DNA of 64,000 nt from Streptomyces smaragdinus (GTDB lineage Bacteria; Actinomycetota; Actinomycetes; Streptomycetales; Streptomycetaceae): positions 62,001 through 126,000 of the forward strand of contig NZ_WEGJ01000009.1 of assembly GCF_009604385.1 (NCBI RefSeq), in the 5' to 3' direction. The translations under genes and the position numbers were made by a program. The notes below the pieces were generated by a model, which saw nothing but the letters and a program-made list of their open reading frames with translations, was not told the origin of the DNA and searched no databases. Below are positions 8,336-16,219 of this stretch, piece after piece (position 1 is the first letter of the stretch; the number at the start of each line of letters is the position of its first letter).

Positions 8336-9439
8336 TCAGGCGGATTGCCCGGTGCGCGCCCTCAGCAGTGGCAGCACCTCCGCCCGCAGCCGGGCCGGGG
8401 AGCCCAGGGCGCGGGCCTCGTACAGCGCGCGGCGGTAGTACAGCTGGGCGTCGCAGTCCTCCGTGAGCCCGTACGAGCCGTGCACCTGCAGCACATCGCG
8501 TACGCAGGCCACGGCGACCTCGGCCGCCATCGCCAGCCCCTGCGCGGCGGTCAGCCGGCAGTCCTCCCCGAGGTCGGCCTCGCAGGCGGCGGCCCGGACC
8601 AGCAGCCGGGCGGCATCGATCCGCACCGCGAGCCGGGCCAGGGTGAAGGCGACGGACTGCTGCCGGGCGATGGGCTTGCCGAACTGACGCCGCTCCCGGG
8701 CCCGTTCGCAGCCCAGCCGCAGTGCTCCGGCGCCGAGGCCGACGAGGTACGCGGCCTGGAGGATCCGCCGCGAGGCGGTGAGCCCCGCGCGCCCCGCGTC
8801 GTCGAGCGGGATCCAGGCCCGCACCGGGGCCCGTACCGCCCGCGCCGCGTACAGCTCGCTGCGCCCGAGGTCCGACTGGCGCCGCAGGCGCACGGCGTTC
8901 CGGTCCAGCAGCGCCGTACGGGGCTCGCCCTCCGGGGTGCGGCCCGTGACGAGCAGCAGCCCGGCCTCGGCGGCGCCGACGAGGTGACGCCGTTCGGCGG
9001 TGAGCCGGCCGTCGGCGCCGGTGTCCAGGGGCCGGTCCCAGGGGTCCGCCGCGCCGTCGCGCCATGCGGCGGTGACGGTGGTGCCGGCGGCGATCCCGTC
9101 CAGCAGCGGGTCGGCGGGGCGCCCGGCGCGGCGGAGGGCCTCGGCGGTCAGGACCGTGTCCATCAGGGGGCCCTGGTAGAGGAGTTCGCCGAGGGCTTCG
9201 CAGACCCCGGCGAGGCTCTGCAGGGCGTACAGGTCGCCGGGGGCGGAGGTGTGGTTGAGGGCGGGGATGCCGAGGCCGGTGAGGGCCTGGGCGACCATGG
9301 CGCGGACCTCGGCGCCGTCGTCGGGGGCGTGCGGGGAGCGGTCGGCCATGCGCCGGACGAGGGGGGCGAGTTCGTCGTCGAGTACGTCGGTGAGGGCGCG
9401 GCGGATCTTGACGTGGGCGGGGGCGGGGGTGGTGTCCAT
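8336..9439 (-). CDS. acyl-CoA/acyl-ACP dehydrogenase (second of a pair)
   Basis: 367 residues from the ATG at 9439; upstream in-frame codons are proline-rich and unlikely to be translated. The C-terminal half has the FAD-dependent dehydrogenase signature RERRQFGKPIARQQSVAFTLA and the closing VLQVHGSYGLTEDCDAQLYYRRA. The N-terminal half is more divergent. It lies 25 bases downstream of a second dehydrogenase, a pairing typical of heteromeric acyl dehydrogenases, where one subunit keeps catalysis and the other binding. It is the last gene of the sulfotransferase-cysCDN-thioesterase operon and is expected to desaturate an acyl chain on CoA or a carrier protein; the substrate is unknown. Confidence 0.9.
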   Translation of the reverse strand: MDTTPAPAHVKIRRALTDVLDDELAPLVRRMADRSPHAPDDGAEVRAMVAQALTGLGIPALNHTSAPGDLYALQSLAGVCEALGELLYQGPLMDTVLTAEALRRAGRPADPLLDGIAAGTTVTAAWRDGAADPWDRPLDTGADGRLTAERRHLVGAAEAGLLLVTGRTPEGEPRTALLDRNAVRLRRQSDLGRSELYAARAVRAPVRAWIPLDDAGRAGLTASRRILQAAYLVGLGAGALRLGCERARERRQFGKPIARQQSVAFTLARLAVRIDAARLLVRAAACEADLGEDCRLTAAQGLAMAAEVAVACVRDVLQVHGSYGLTEDCDAQLYYRRALYEARALGSPARLRAEVLPLLRARTGQSA

Positions 9440-9464
9440 GGGTGAGTCCCAGTCGGTCGGAGGC

Positions 9465-10604
9465 TCAGCCCGGGAGGCCCAGCCCGGATGCGATGAGCGT
9501 GAGCATGACTTCGGAGGTGCCGGAGGCCAGGGTGAGGCCCGGGGCCTCGCGTACGGCGGCCTCCAGGACGTCACCGGGGGCGTCCGGGTCGTCGGCGGCG
9601 AGGAGGGCGTCCGGGCCGCAGAGGTCGGCGGCGGCCAGGGCCACCGCGCGGGCGGTCTCGCCGGCGGCGTACTTCGCCGTCGCGGAGTGCAGGGCGTCGG
9701 GGCTTCCGGCGTCGAGGTCGTTGACGCAGCGCCAGGCGAGGAGGCCGGCCGCCCGTACCTCGGCGTCCAGGGCGACCAGCCGGTCGGCGTGCGCGGCGGC
9801 GTCGTCGCCGGTCAGGGAGCCGAGCGCCGTGTCCAGCCAGTACCGGGCCTTCGCCCGGAACTCGACGCCGGTGCGCTCCAGCCCCAGCACCTCGCCGATC
9901 AGCTGCCAGCCCTCGTCGGCCTCCCCGAGCACGTCGTCCCGGGTCAGCCGGATCCCGCCCAGCTCCACCCGGTTGAACCGGTCGGTGCCGATCGCCCGCA
10001 GCGGTGACACCCGGACGCCCGGGGAGTCCAGCGGCACCAGGAAGACGGTGATGCCGTGCATGCCGACGTCGGACGGGGTGGTGCGGGCGGCGCACAGGGC
10101 GAAGCCGGCGAGGTGGGTCTTGGCGCTGTAGACCTTGGTGCCGGTCAGCCGCCAGCCGTCGCCGTCGGGGACCGCCCGGGTGCGCAGGGCGGCCAGGTCG
10201 GAGCCCGCGTCCGGTTCGCTGAACAGCACCCCCGCCAGGCCCTCGCCGCGGGCGAGCGGCGGCAGCAGCCGGGCGCGCTGGGCGTCGGTCCCGTACCGCA
10301 GGACGGCCAGGCCCACGATGTCGATGGTGAGGGTGTGCGCGATGTCGGGGATGCCGCGGGCGATCAGCTCCTCGGTGAGGAGGGCCTTCTCCGCCATGCC
10401 GGTGCCGAGGCCGCCGTACGCGGCGGGCCAGTTGGGGGCGAGGAGGGACCGGGCGCCGAGCTTGCGGTAGACGTCGAGGAGGCCCGGTTCGGTGCCGGGG
10501 CGCGAGCGCGCGGCGGCCGTCTCCGCGCGTACCTCGTCGGTGTCCAGGACCTCCCGTACGGCCCGCAGGTACTGCGACTGCTCAGGCGACGGAGTCAGCC
10601 GCAT
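9465..10604 (-). CDS. acyl-CoA/acyl-ACP dehydrogenase (first of a pair)
   Basis: 379 residues, ATG start 23 bases inside the thioesterase gene, implying translational coupling. Motifs: APNWPAAYGGLG, the FAD/substrate region GVLFSEPDAGSDLAALRTRA, WRLTGTKVYSAKTHLAGF, and a C-terminal LASGTSEVMLTLIASGLGL (helix that closes the active site). The length is normal for the family. It probably forms a functional pair with the next dehydrogenase and introduces an alpha,beta double bond into a thioester-bound intermediate of this cluster. Primary beta-oxidation is less likely given the operon partners. Confidence 0.93.
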   Translation of the reverse strand: MRLTPSPEQSQYLRAVREVLDTDEVRAETAAARSRPGTEPGLLDVYRKLGARSLLAPNWPAAYGGLGTGMAEKALLTEELIARGIPDIAHTLTIDIVGLAVLRYGTDAQRARLLPPLARGEGLAGVLFSEPDAGSDLAALRTRAVPDGDGWRLTGTKVYSAKTHLAGFALCAARTTPSDVGMHGITVFLVPLDSPGVRVSPLRAIGTDRFNRVELGGIRLTRDDVLGEADEGWQLIGEVLGLERTGVEFRAKARYWLDTALGSLTGDDAAAHADRLVALDAEVRAAGLLAWRCVNDLDAGSPDALHSATAKYAAGETARAVALAAADLCGPDALLAADDPDAPGDVLEAAVREAPGLTLASGTSEVMLTLIASGLGLPG

Positions 10605-11370
10605 CGGCTCCCCCGTGTTCGTCCAGCGCGCGCTGCATGGCCTCGCCGAGCAGCGAGGTCAGGGCCTCGGGGGCGTCGAGGAAGGCGTAGTGCTCGCCGG
10701 GCAGGACGGACAGATGGCAGCGGCCCGGGGCGGCGTACTGGTCCCACCCGGTCATCTGGCCGGGGCGGATCTCCTTGTCGGCGTCCCAGCCGACGGCGTA
10801 CAGCGCGCCGGGGAGGCGGACCGGCTTGTCGAGGTGGTAGGCGCGGTTGGCCTCCACGTCGCCGCGCAGCACGCCCAGGCTCATGTCGATCAGCGCGGGA
10901 TGCGGCTCGCCGCCCATGGCCCGGACCAGCGCGGTCAGTTCCACGGCGAGTTCGTCGTCGGTAAGGCCGAGGAAGCGGCCGTACGGGCCGTCGTGCGGGG
11001 ACACCTGGGAGGAGATGAACACGGCGTCCGGGGTGGGCAGCCCCTGCTCGTACAGGTGCAGGGCGGCGGCGAAGCCGGGGAGGGCGCCGGCGCAGTGGCC
11101 GAAGAAGCCGAACGGGCGGTCCAGATACGGCAGCAGGGCCTCGGTGAGCGGTCCGGCGAGCTCCTCGTAGGTGCCGTAGTGCGGCTCACGCAGCCGGTTC
11201 TCCCGGCCGGGCAGCTGGATACGGATCACCTCGGCGGGGCCGACCCGCTGCGGCCACCTGTGGTACATCGACGCCCCGGTCCCGGAGTACGGGAGGCAGA
11301 ACAGCCGGGCGGGGGCGTCGTCCTGGGGTTTGCGCAGCAGCCAGCGCGGCGGGCGTGGGGCGGGGGGCAT
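10582..11370 (-). CDS. type II thioesterase with Cys in the nucleophile position
   Basis: 262 residues, alpha/beta hydrolase of the NRPS/PKS type II thioesterase family: LFCLPYSGTGASMYHRW, IQLPGREN, nucleophile elbow GFFGHCAGA, acid region GWDADKEI and catalytic His226 in LPGEHYAFLD. The usual elbow is GHSMGA. Here the codon at position 93 is TGC, so the nucleophile is Cys. Type II enzymes usually clear misprimed carriers. Cys thioesterases in NRPS systems are known to favour aminolysis or strained-ring closure, so a product-forming role is possible because the NRPS has no thioesterase domain of its own. Nine bases downstream of cysN. Confidence 0.93.
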   Translation of the reverse strand: MPPAPRPPRWLLRKPQDDAPARLFCLPYSGTGASMYHRWPQRVGPAEVIRIQLPGRENRLREPHYGTYEELAGPLTEALLPYLDRPFGFFGHCAGALPGFAAALHLYEQGLPTPDAVFISSQVSPHDGPYGRFLGLTDDELAVELTALVRAMGGEPHPALIDMSLGVLRGDVEANRAYHLDKPVRLPGALYAVGWDADKEIRPGQMTGWDQYAAPGRCHLSVLPGEHYAFLDAPEALTSLLGEAMQRALDEHGGADAADSVA

Positions 11371-11379
11371 GGGCGGGGA

Positions 11380-12651
11380 TCACCTCGGGGCGGTGGTGGG
11401 TGCGGCGGCCATTCCGGCGGCGAGGGTCGTGCCGTCGGCGGGGTCGATGAGGAGGAAGGCGCCGGTGAGCCGGGAGTCGGCGTAGGCGTCGAGCGCCAGG
11501 GGCTCGGCGGTGCGCAGCCGGACGCGGCCGATGTCGTTGGCGGTCAGGCTGCCGGGGTCGCGGTCCTCGGTGAGGTCGGCGAGCGCGAGGCGGGAGGGGA
11601 TCTCCGCGACGACGGCCCGGACGGTCCGGGTGGTGTGCTTGACCAGGACCCGCCGGCCGGGGGTCAGCGGGGAGTCGGCGACATGGCAGACGGTCGCCGT
11701 CACGTCCCGGGTGACCGGCGCGGGGGCGGCGGCGGAGGCGATCAGGTCGCCGCGGGACACGTCCAGGTCGCGGTCCAGGCGCAGGGTGGCCGACTGCCCG
11801 GCGCGGACGGCGGGGGCCGCGGTGCCCAGCACGTCGATGGCGGTGATGCGGGCGGTGTGGCCGGCGGGCAGGACGGTGACCTCCTCACCGACGCGGAAGG
11901 CGCCGCGGGCGACCTGGCCGGCGTAGCCCCGGTAGTCGGGCAGGTCGGGGGTCTGGGGGCGGATCACGTACTGGACGGGGAAGCGGGCGGCGCCGTCGGA
12001 CGGCTCGTCGCCGGCCCGTACCGTCTCCAGATGCTCGAGCACGGTGGGGCCGCCGTACCAGTCCATGTTCTTCGACGGCTCCACCACGTTGTCGCCGGCG
12101 AGGGCGGAGACGGGGATCGCGGTCACCCGGTTCATGCCGAGCTTCCCGGCGTACGCGGAGAACTCACCCGCGATGGCGGCGAAATCGGCCTCCTCGTAGC
12201 CCACCAGGTCCATCTTGTTCACCGCGAGCACGATCTCCGGCACCCGCAGCAGTGCGGCGAGGGCGGCGTGCCGGCGGGTCTGTTCGACGACGCCGTTGCG
12301 GGCGTCGATCAGGATCACGGTGAGCCGGGCGGTGGAGGCGCCGGTGACCATGTTGCGGGTGTACTGCACGTGGCCGGGGGTGTCGGCGAGGATGAAACGG
12401 CGGCGGGGGGTGGCGAAGTAGCGGTACGCCACGTCGATCGTGATGCCCTGCTCGCGTTCGGCGCGCAGGCCGTCGGTGAGCAGCGCCAGGTCGGGGCCCC
12501 GGTCTCCCCGTGAGGCGCGCGTCACGGCCTCCAGCTGGTCGGCGAGGACGGACTTGGAGTCGTGCAGCAGCCGTCCGACCAGGGTGGATTTGCCGTCGTC
12601 GACGGAGCCGGCGGTGGCGAACCTGAGCAGGGCGGGCGGTGCGTCGGTCAT
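11380..12651 (-). CDS. cysN: sulfate adenylyltransferase large (GTPase) subunit
   Basis: 423 residues. GTPase landmarks: TAGSVDDGKSTLVGRLL (P-loop), EREQGITIDVAYRYF, ADTPGHVQYTRNM, VNKMDLVGY; followed by EF-Tu-like beta-barrel domains. With CysD it converts sulfate and ATP to adenosine phosphosulfate, driven by GTP hydrolysis. The start overlaps the cysD stop by one base. Its place between cysD and a thioesterase, in an operon headed by a sulfotransferase, shows a pathway-dedicated PAPS supply and not the assimilatory sulfur locus. Confidence 0.97.
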   Translation of the reverse strand: MTDAPPALLRFATAGSVDDGKSTLVGRLLHDSKSVLADQLEAVTRASRGDRGPDLALLTDGLRAEREQGITIDVAYRYFATPRRRFILADTPGHVQYTRNMVTGASTARLTVILIDARNGVVEQTRRHAALAALLRVPEIVLAVNKMDLVGYEEADFAAIAGEFSAYAGKLGMNRVTAIPVSALAGDNVVEPSKNMDWYGGPTVLEHLETVRAGDEPSDGAARFPVQYVIRPQTPDLPDYRGYAGQVARGAFRVGEEVTVLPAGHTARITAIDVLGTAAPAVRAGQSATLRLDRDLDVSRGDLIASAAAPAPVTRDVTATVCHVADSPLTPGRRVLVKHTTRTVRAVVAEIPSRLALADLTEDRDPGSLTANDIGRVRLRTAEPLALDAYADSRLTGAFLLIDPADGTTLAAGMAAAPTTAPR

Positions 12652-13583
12652 CAGAAGTACCCCTCGCGCTTGCGGTCCTCCATGGCGGCCTCGGACAGCT
12701 TGTCGTCGGCGCGGGTGGCGCCGCGCTCGGTCAGCCGGGAGGCGGCGATCTCGGTGATGACCTGCTCGACGGTGGTGGCGTCGGAGTCCACGGCGCCGGT
12801 GCAGGACATGTCACCGACGGTGCGGTAGCGCACCCGCCGGCGCTCCACCCGCTCGCCCTCGCGCGGGCCGCCCCAGTCGCCGGGCGCCAGCCACATGCCG
12901 CCCCGGTGGAACACCTCGCGTTCGTGGGCGTAGTAGATGGACGGCAGCGCGACGCGCTCGCGGGCGATGTACTGCCAGACGTCCAGCTCGGTGAAGTTCG
13001 ACAGCGGAAAGACGCGGACGTGCTCGCCGGGGGCGTGCCGGCCGTTGTACAGGTTCCACAGCTCGGGGCGCTGGCGGCGCGGGTCCCACTGGGAGAACTC
13101 GTCGCGCAGGGAGAAGATCCGCTCCTTGGCCCGGGCCTTCTCCTCGTCCCGCCGCCCGCCGCCGAACACGGCGTCGAACTTCCCGGCGGCGATCTTCTCG
13201 GTCAGCGGCAGCGTCTGCAGCGGGTTGCGGGTGCCGTCCGCGCGCTCGGTGAGGACGCCGCTGTCGATGTACTCCTGTACGGAGGCCACATGGAGCTCGA
13301 GGCCGTGCTTCTCGGCCGTACGGTCGCGGAAGTCCAGCACCTCGGGGAAGTTGTGCCCGGTGTCCACGTGCAGCAGCCCGAACGGCACGCTGCCGGGCGT
13401 GAAGGCCTTCACCGCCAGATGCAGCATGAGCAGGGAGTCCTTGCCGCCGGAGAACAGCAGCACCGGGTTCTCGAACTCCCCGGCCACCTCCCGGAAGATG
13501 TGCACGGCCTCCGACTCCAGCGCGTCCAGATGACCCAGGTCGCACCGGCCGGCGGCCACCGAGGATGCCGCTGTGGTGGTCAT
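12651..13583 (-). CDS. cysD: sulfate adenylyltransferase small subunit
   Basis: 310 residues. The PP-loop ATP pyrophosphatase motif LLFSGGKDSLLMLHLAVKAF is present, followed by LLHVDTGHNFPEV, the FGGGRRDEEKARAKER block and NFTELDVWQYI, all typical of CysD. It forms the adenylyltransferase with CysN. ATG start in a four-base overlap with the cysC stop. It feeds APS to the kinase encoded just upstream. Confidence 0.97.
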   Translation of the reverse strand: MTTTAASSVAAGRCDLGHLDALESEAVHIFREVAGEFENPVLLFSGGKDSLLMLHLAVKAFTPGSVPFGLLHVDTGHNFPEVLDFRDRTAEKHGLELHVASVQEYIDSGVLTERADGTRNPLQTLPLTEKIAAGKFDAVFGGGRRDEEKARAKERIFSLRDEFSQWDPRRQRPELWNLYNGRHAPGEHVRVFPLSNFTELDVWQYIARERVALPSIYYAHEREVFHRGGMWLAPGDWGGPREGERVERRRVRYRTVGDMSCTGAVDSDATTVEQVITEIAASRLTERGATRADDKLSEAAMEDRKREGYF

Positions 13584-14143
13584 ACGAGGCCTCTCTGCTC
13601 GAGCAGCGCGTGCAGCGCCGCCACCGACTCCGCCACGGTCCGCCGGTCGGAGGCGATCCGCAGCTCGGGCGACTCCGGCTCCTCGTACGGATCGTCCACG
13701 CCGGTCAGCCCGGTCAGTTCACCGGCCGCCCGGCGCGCGTACAGCCCCTTCACGTCCCGTACGGAGCAGACCTCCACCGGCGCGGCGACGTGCACCTCCA
13801 GATACGGGACGCCGGCGGCGAGATGGCGTTCGCGCACCTCCTTGCGGGCGGCGGCGTACGGGGCGATCACCGGGACGAGGACGAGGACCCCGTTGCGGGC
13901 GAGCAGTTCGGCGACCAGGCCGATGCGCCGGACGTTGGTGTCCCGGTCCTCGCGGGTGAAGCCGAGGCCGGCGGACAGGGCGCGGCGGACCTCGTCGCCG
14001 TCCAGGATCTCGGTGCGGCGGCGGCCGTCCTCGCCGAGCCGCTGGGCCAGGGCCTCGGCGAGGGTGGACTTGCCCGCGCTGGGGAGGCCGGTGAGCCAGA
14101 GCGTGGCGCCGGGCGGGCAGGTGCAGGTGGGCGGGGGTGTCAT
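13580..14143 (-). CDS. cysC: adenylylsulfate (APS) kinase
   Basis: 187 residues from the ATG at 14143; the longer open frame upstream is the shadow of the sulfotransferase gene. P-loop GLPSAGKST at 19-27, ILDGDEVRRALSAGLGF, DRDTNVRRIGLVAELL, and APVEVCSVRDVKGLYARR are the classic APS kinase motifs. It phosphorylates APS to PAPS, the sulfuryl donor for the neighbouring sulfotransferase, whose stop lies two bases upstream. Confidence 0.97.
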   Translation of the reverse strand: MTPPPTCTCPPGATLWLTGLPSAGKSTLAEALAQRLGEDGRRRTEILDGDEVRRALSAGLGFTREDRDTNVRRIGLVAELLARNGVLVLVPVIAPYAAARKEVRERHLAAGVPYLEVHVAAPVEVCSVRDVKGLYARRAAGELTGLTGVDDPYEEPESPELRIASDRRTVAESVAALHALLEQRGLV

Positions 14144-14145
14144 CC

Positions 14146-14880
14146 TCACACCGTCAGCCGGTGGGCGTGGAGCCGCTCGTAGAACGGGAGCTGGTGCGCC
14201 AGATGACCGCTGAGGACGGGGTGGCGGGCGACGTCCACGTAGTCGGGGCGGGCCTTGGCCGCGAAGCCGCTGCTGGCGCTCGCGTCGGAGTGCCAGCGGC
14301 TGCTCGGCTCCCATTCGCGGCGGGATTCGGGGCGCCAGTTCAGGGCGTCGGGGACGAAGGGGATGCCGACGGCGGCGCAGTAGGCCTCGACGACCTCGCG
14401 GGGCTTTTCCGTCAGGTCGTTGCCGTCGATGACCAGGGGGGAGGTGCCGGTCTGTTCCCGTACCGCTTTGAACAGCTCGTACTGCGCCTCGAAGCCGATC
14501 TGGTGGCAGGACACGTCGGGGTTGACCGCGTGGTACGAGGCGATGGTCTCCCGGGGGTGGCGGATCAGGAACGTGTGGATCGCGTCCGCGCCGAGGAAGT
14601 CCCGGTCGGCGAGGGCTTCGGGGTAGCGCTCGTCGGTGGTGTCCTTGAAGAACAGCGGGCCGGCGGCGGCCTGTGTGCGTATCGCGGCCAGCAGGTCCCG
14701 TTCGGTGTGGACGAACTTCCCGGCCACCTCGACCTTGCCGAACTCGGCGAGGTAGGAGAACGGCTCGTGCAGCACCTGGAAGTCGCCCCGCTCGCACATC
14801 ATGCGGAAGAAGGCGGTGGAGCGGCTGCGGGGCGCGCTCCACAGCGCCAGGATCCTCGGTCCGGTTCCGGGGTCGCTCAC
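14146..14880 (-). CDS. PAPS-dependent sulfotransferase
   Basis: 244 residues, ATG start, first gene of the leftward operon. The 5'-phosphosulfate loop is LWSAPRSRSTAFFRMM (15-22 core) and the 3'-phosphate site lies in FLIRHPRETIASYHAV. Together with cysC, cysD and cysN behind it, this is a self-contained sulfation unit. In azinomycin- and ficellomycin-type pathways a hydroxyl on the carrier-bound C7 amino acid is sulfated so that sulfate can later leave during aziridine closure. The divergent LysW/transketolase operon makes that the favoured role here. Sulfation of the finished product is the alternative. Confidence 0.92.
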   Translation of the reverse strand: MSDPGTGPRILALWSAPRSRSTAFFRMMCERGDFQVLHEPFSYLAEFGKVEVAGKFVHTERDLLAAIRTQAAAGPLFFKDTTDERYPEALADRDFLGADAIHTFLIRHPRETIASYHAVNPDVSCHQIGFEAQYELFKAVREQTGTSPLVIDGNDLTEKPREVVEAYCAAVGIPFVPDALNWRPESRREWEPSSRWHSDASASSGFAAKARPDYVDVARHPVLSGHLAHQLPFYERLHAHRLTV

Positions 14881-15170
14881 GGGATTCCCTCCAGGGCCCG
14901 CGGCATTCCCCCGGGCCGGTCGGCGGAGGCCAAGTCAGACATGCGCGCGGGGCGGTGTAAAGGAGCGCACGGCCGGTACGGGCAAAGAGCGACGCCGTGT
15001 CGACGTGGCGTCGACCCGGCGGGGGCCGGCGTCGACACCCGCCCGGTACGCGGCACCGTCTCGTCGACCCGGCGGCGGCCCGCATTCATCGTCGCGGTGG
15101 ACGTAAGGGAGGGGCCCGGCCGGATCTACTGTCCTGCGTTCCAGAGCCGTCGGAGGAAGGGAACTGCGAC
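14881..15170. promoter_or_regulatory. divergent promoter region with repeated GTCGAC boxes
   Basis: 290 bp between the divergent sulfotransferase and lysW operons with no gene seen. It contains GTCGAC four times (14999-15004, 15010-15015, 15031-15036, 15063-15068). The outer pair GTGTCGAC (14997-15004) and GTCGACAC (15031-15038) forms an inverted repeat. This is a plausible operator for a shared regulator; no regulator gene for this cluster is inside the window. A ribosome-binding site (GGAGGAAGG) lies before the lysW ATG. Confidence 0.45.
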
Positions 15171-15335
15171 ATGGTCACCTGCCCGGAATGCGAGGGCTCC
15201 ACCACCCTCACGGAGCAGCCGAGGGTGGGCGAGATACTCGAGTGCGGCGACTGCGCCAGCGAGCTGGAAGTGCTCACGCTGGAACCGCTGCAGGTCGCAC
15301 TCGCTCCCGAGGTCGAAGAGGACTGGGGAGAGTGA
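15171..15335 (+). CDS. lysW: LysW-type amino-group carrier protein
   Basis: 54 residues from the ATG at 15171. Two CxxC pairs (Cys4/Cys7 and Cys25/Cys28) form the zinc site, and the protein ends in EDWGE. The C-terminal Glu is the residue whose side-chain carboxylate is joined to the amino group of the substrate amino acid in LysW proteins. It is a small acidic scaffold that protects the alpha-amino group and presents the substrate to LysX, LysZ, LysY and LysK. Its stop overlaps the lysX GTG. Co-localisation with transketolase and sulfation genes points to secondary metabolism, as in vazabitide-type clusters, not lysine or arginine supply. Confidence 0.95.
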   Translation: MVTCPECEGSTTLTEQPRVGEILECGDCASELEVLTLEPLQVALAPEVEEDWGE

Positions 15336-16219
15336 CCCCCGCCACGCGCCCGGCTGATGCCGCCCCGTTCGGGGTCCTGGCCTCACGGCTGCGGACCGAC
15401 GAGAAGCGCGTCCTTGAAGCGCTCGAACGACGGCGCATGCCCTATGAGTTCGTCGACAGCCGGGCGCTGTGGCGGGACCTCGCGGACACCACGGCCCGCT
15501 GGCCGGTCGTCCTCAACCGGGAGATCGGCCACACCCGCGCCCTGTACGCCGCCCGGGCCCTGGAGGCCGCCGGCTGCACGGTGCTGAACTCGGCCCGCGC
15601 CATCGAGCTGTGCGGCGACAAGTACCTCACCTCCGTGGCCCTGCGCGACGCCGGGCTGCCCACGCCGCGCACCGCGCTCGCGCTGACCCCGCAGGCCGCG
15701 CTCGACGCGCTGGAGGCGATCGGCTATCCGGCGGTGATCAAGCCGCTGACCGGGTCGTGGGGGCGGCTGGTGGCCAAGCTGCCGGACGCCGAGTCCGCGG
15801 CGACCGTGCTGGAGTACGTGGCGGCGCTGCCCTCCCCCGCCTCCCATCTGGTGTACGCGCAGGAGCTGGTCGACAAGCCGGACCGGGACATCCGCGTCAT
15901 CGTGGTCGGCGACGAGCCCGTCGGCGCGGTGTACCGGCGGAGCAGCGACTGGCGTACGAACGTGGCCCGCGGTGCTGAGACCCTGCGGTGCGAGGTCACC
16001 GACGACATCGCCAAGCTGGCCGTGACGGCGGCCCAGTGCGTGGGCGCGGACATCGCCGGGGTCGACCTCATCGAGGACGCGGCGGGGCAGCTGATGGTGC
16101 TCGAGGTCAACCACGGCGTGGAGTTCTCCGGCTTCCGGCGGGCGCTGGGCGACGACGCGCCGGTGGCCGACCGGATCGTGGACCTGCTGGCGGCGAGGAG
16201 CGCGTCGTGCTCCGGGTAG
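15332..16219 (+). CDS. lysX: LysX-like ATP-grasp ligase (amino acid to LysW)
   Basis: 295 residues from the GTG at 15332 (GTGA overlap with lysW). A RimK-type ATP-grasp fold is visible: VLNREIGHTRALYAARALEA, ELCGDKYLTSVAL, YPAVIKPLTGSWGRLV, QELVDKPDRDIRV, and metal-binding VLEVNHGVEFSGF. LysX family enzymes form an isopeptide bond between the LysW C-terminal Glu side chain and the amino group of glutamate or aminoadipate. In transketolase-containing clusters the substrate is glutamate, which is favoured here. It overlaps the lysY start by 13 bases. Confidence 0.94.
   Translation: MTPATRPADAAPFGVLASRLRTDEKRVLEALERRRMPYEFVDSRALWRDLADTTARWPVVLNREIGHTRALYAARALEAAGCTVLNSARAIELCGDKYLTSVALRDAGLPTPRTALALTPQAALDALEAIGYPAVIKPLTGSWGRLVAKLPDAESAATVLEYVAALPSPASHLVYAQELVDKPDRDIRVIVVGDEPVGAVYRRSSDWRTNVARGAETLRCEVTDDIAKLAVTAAQCVGADIAGVDLIEDAAGQLMVLEVNHGVEFSGFRRALGDDAPVADRIVDLLAARSASCSG

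Noticed and set aside
4719..9065. A 1448-residue open frame on the minus strand opposite the NRPS
   Set aside because: Its translation is Arg/Pro/Gln/His-rich without motifs; it is the antisense shadow of the clearly real NRPS and runs past its end into another gene.
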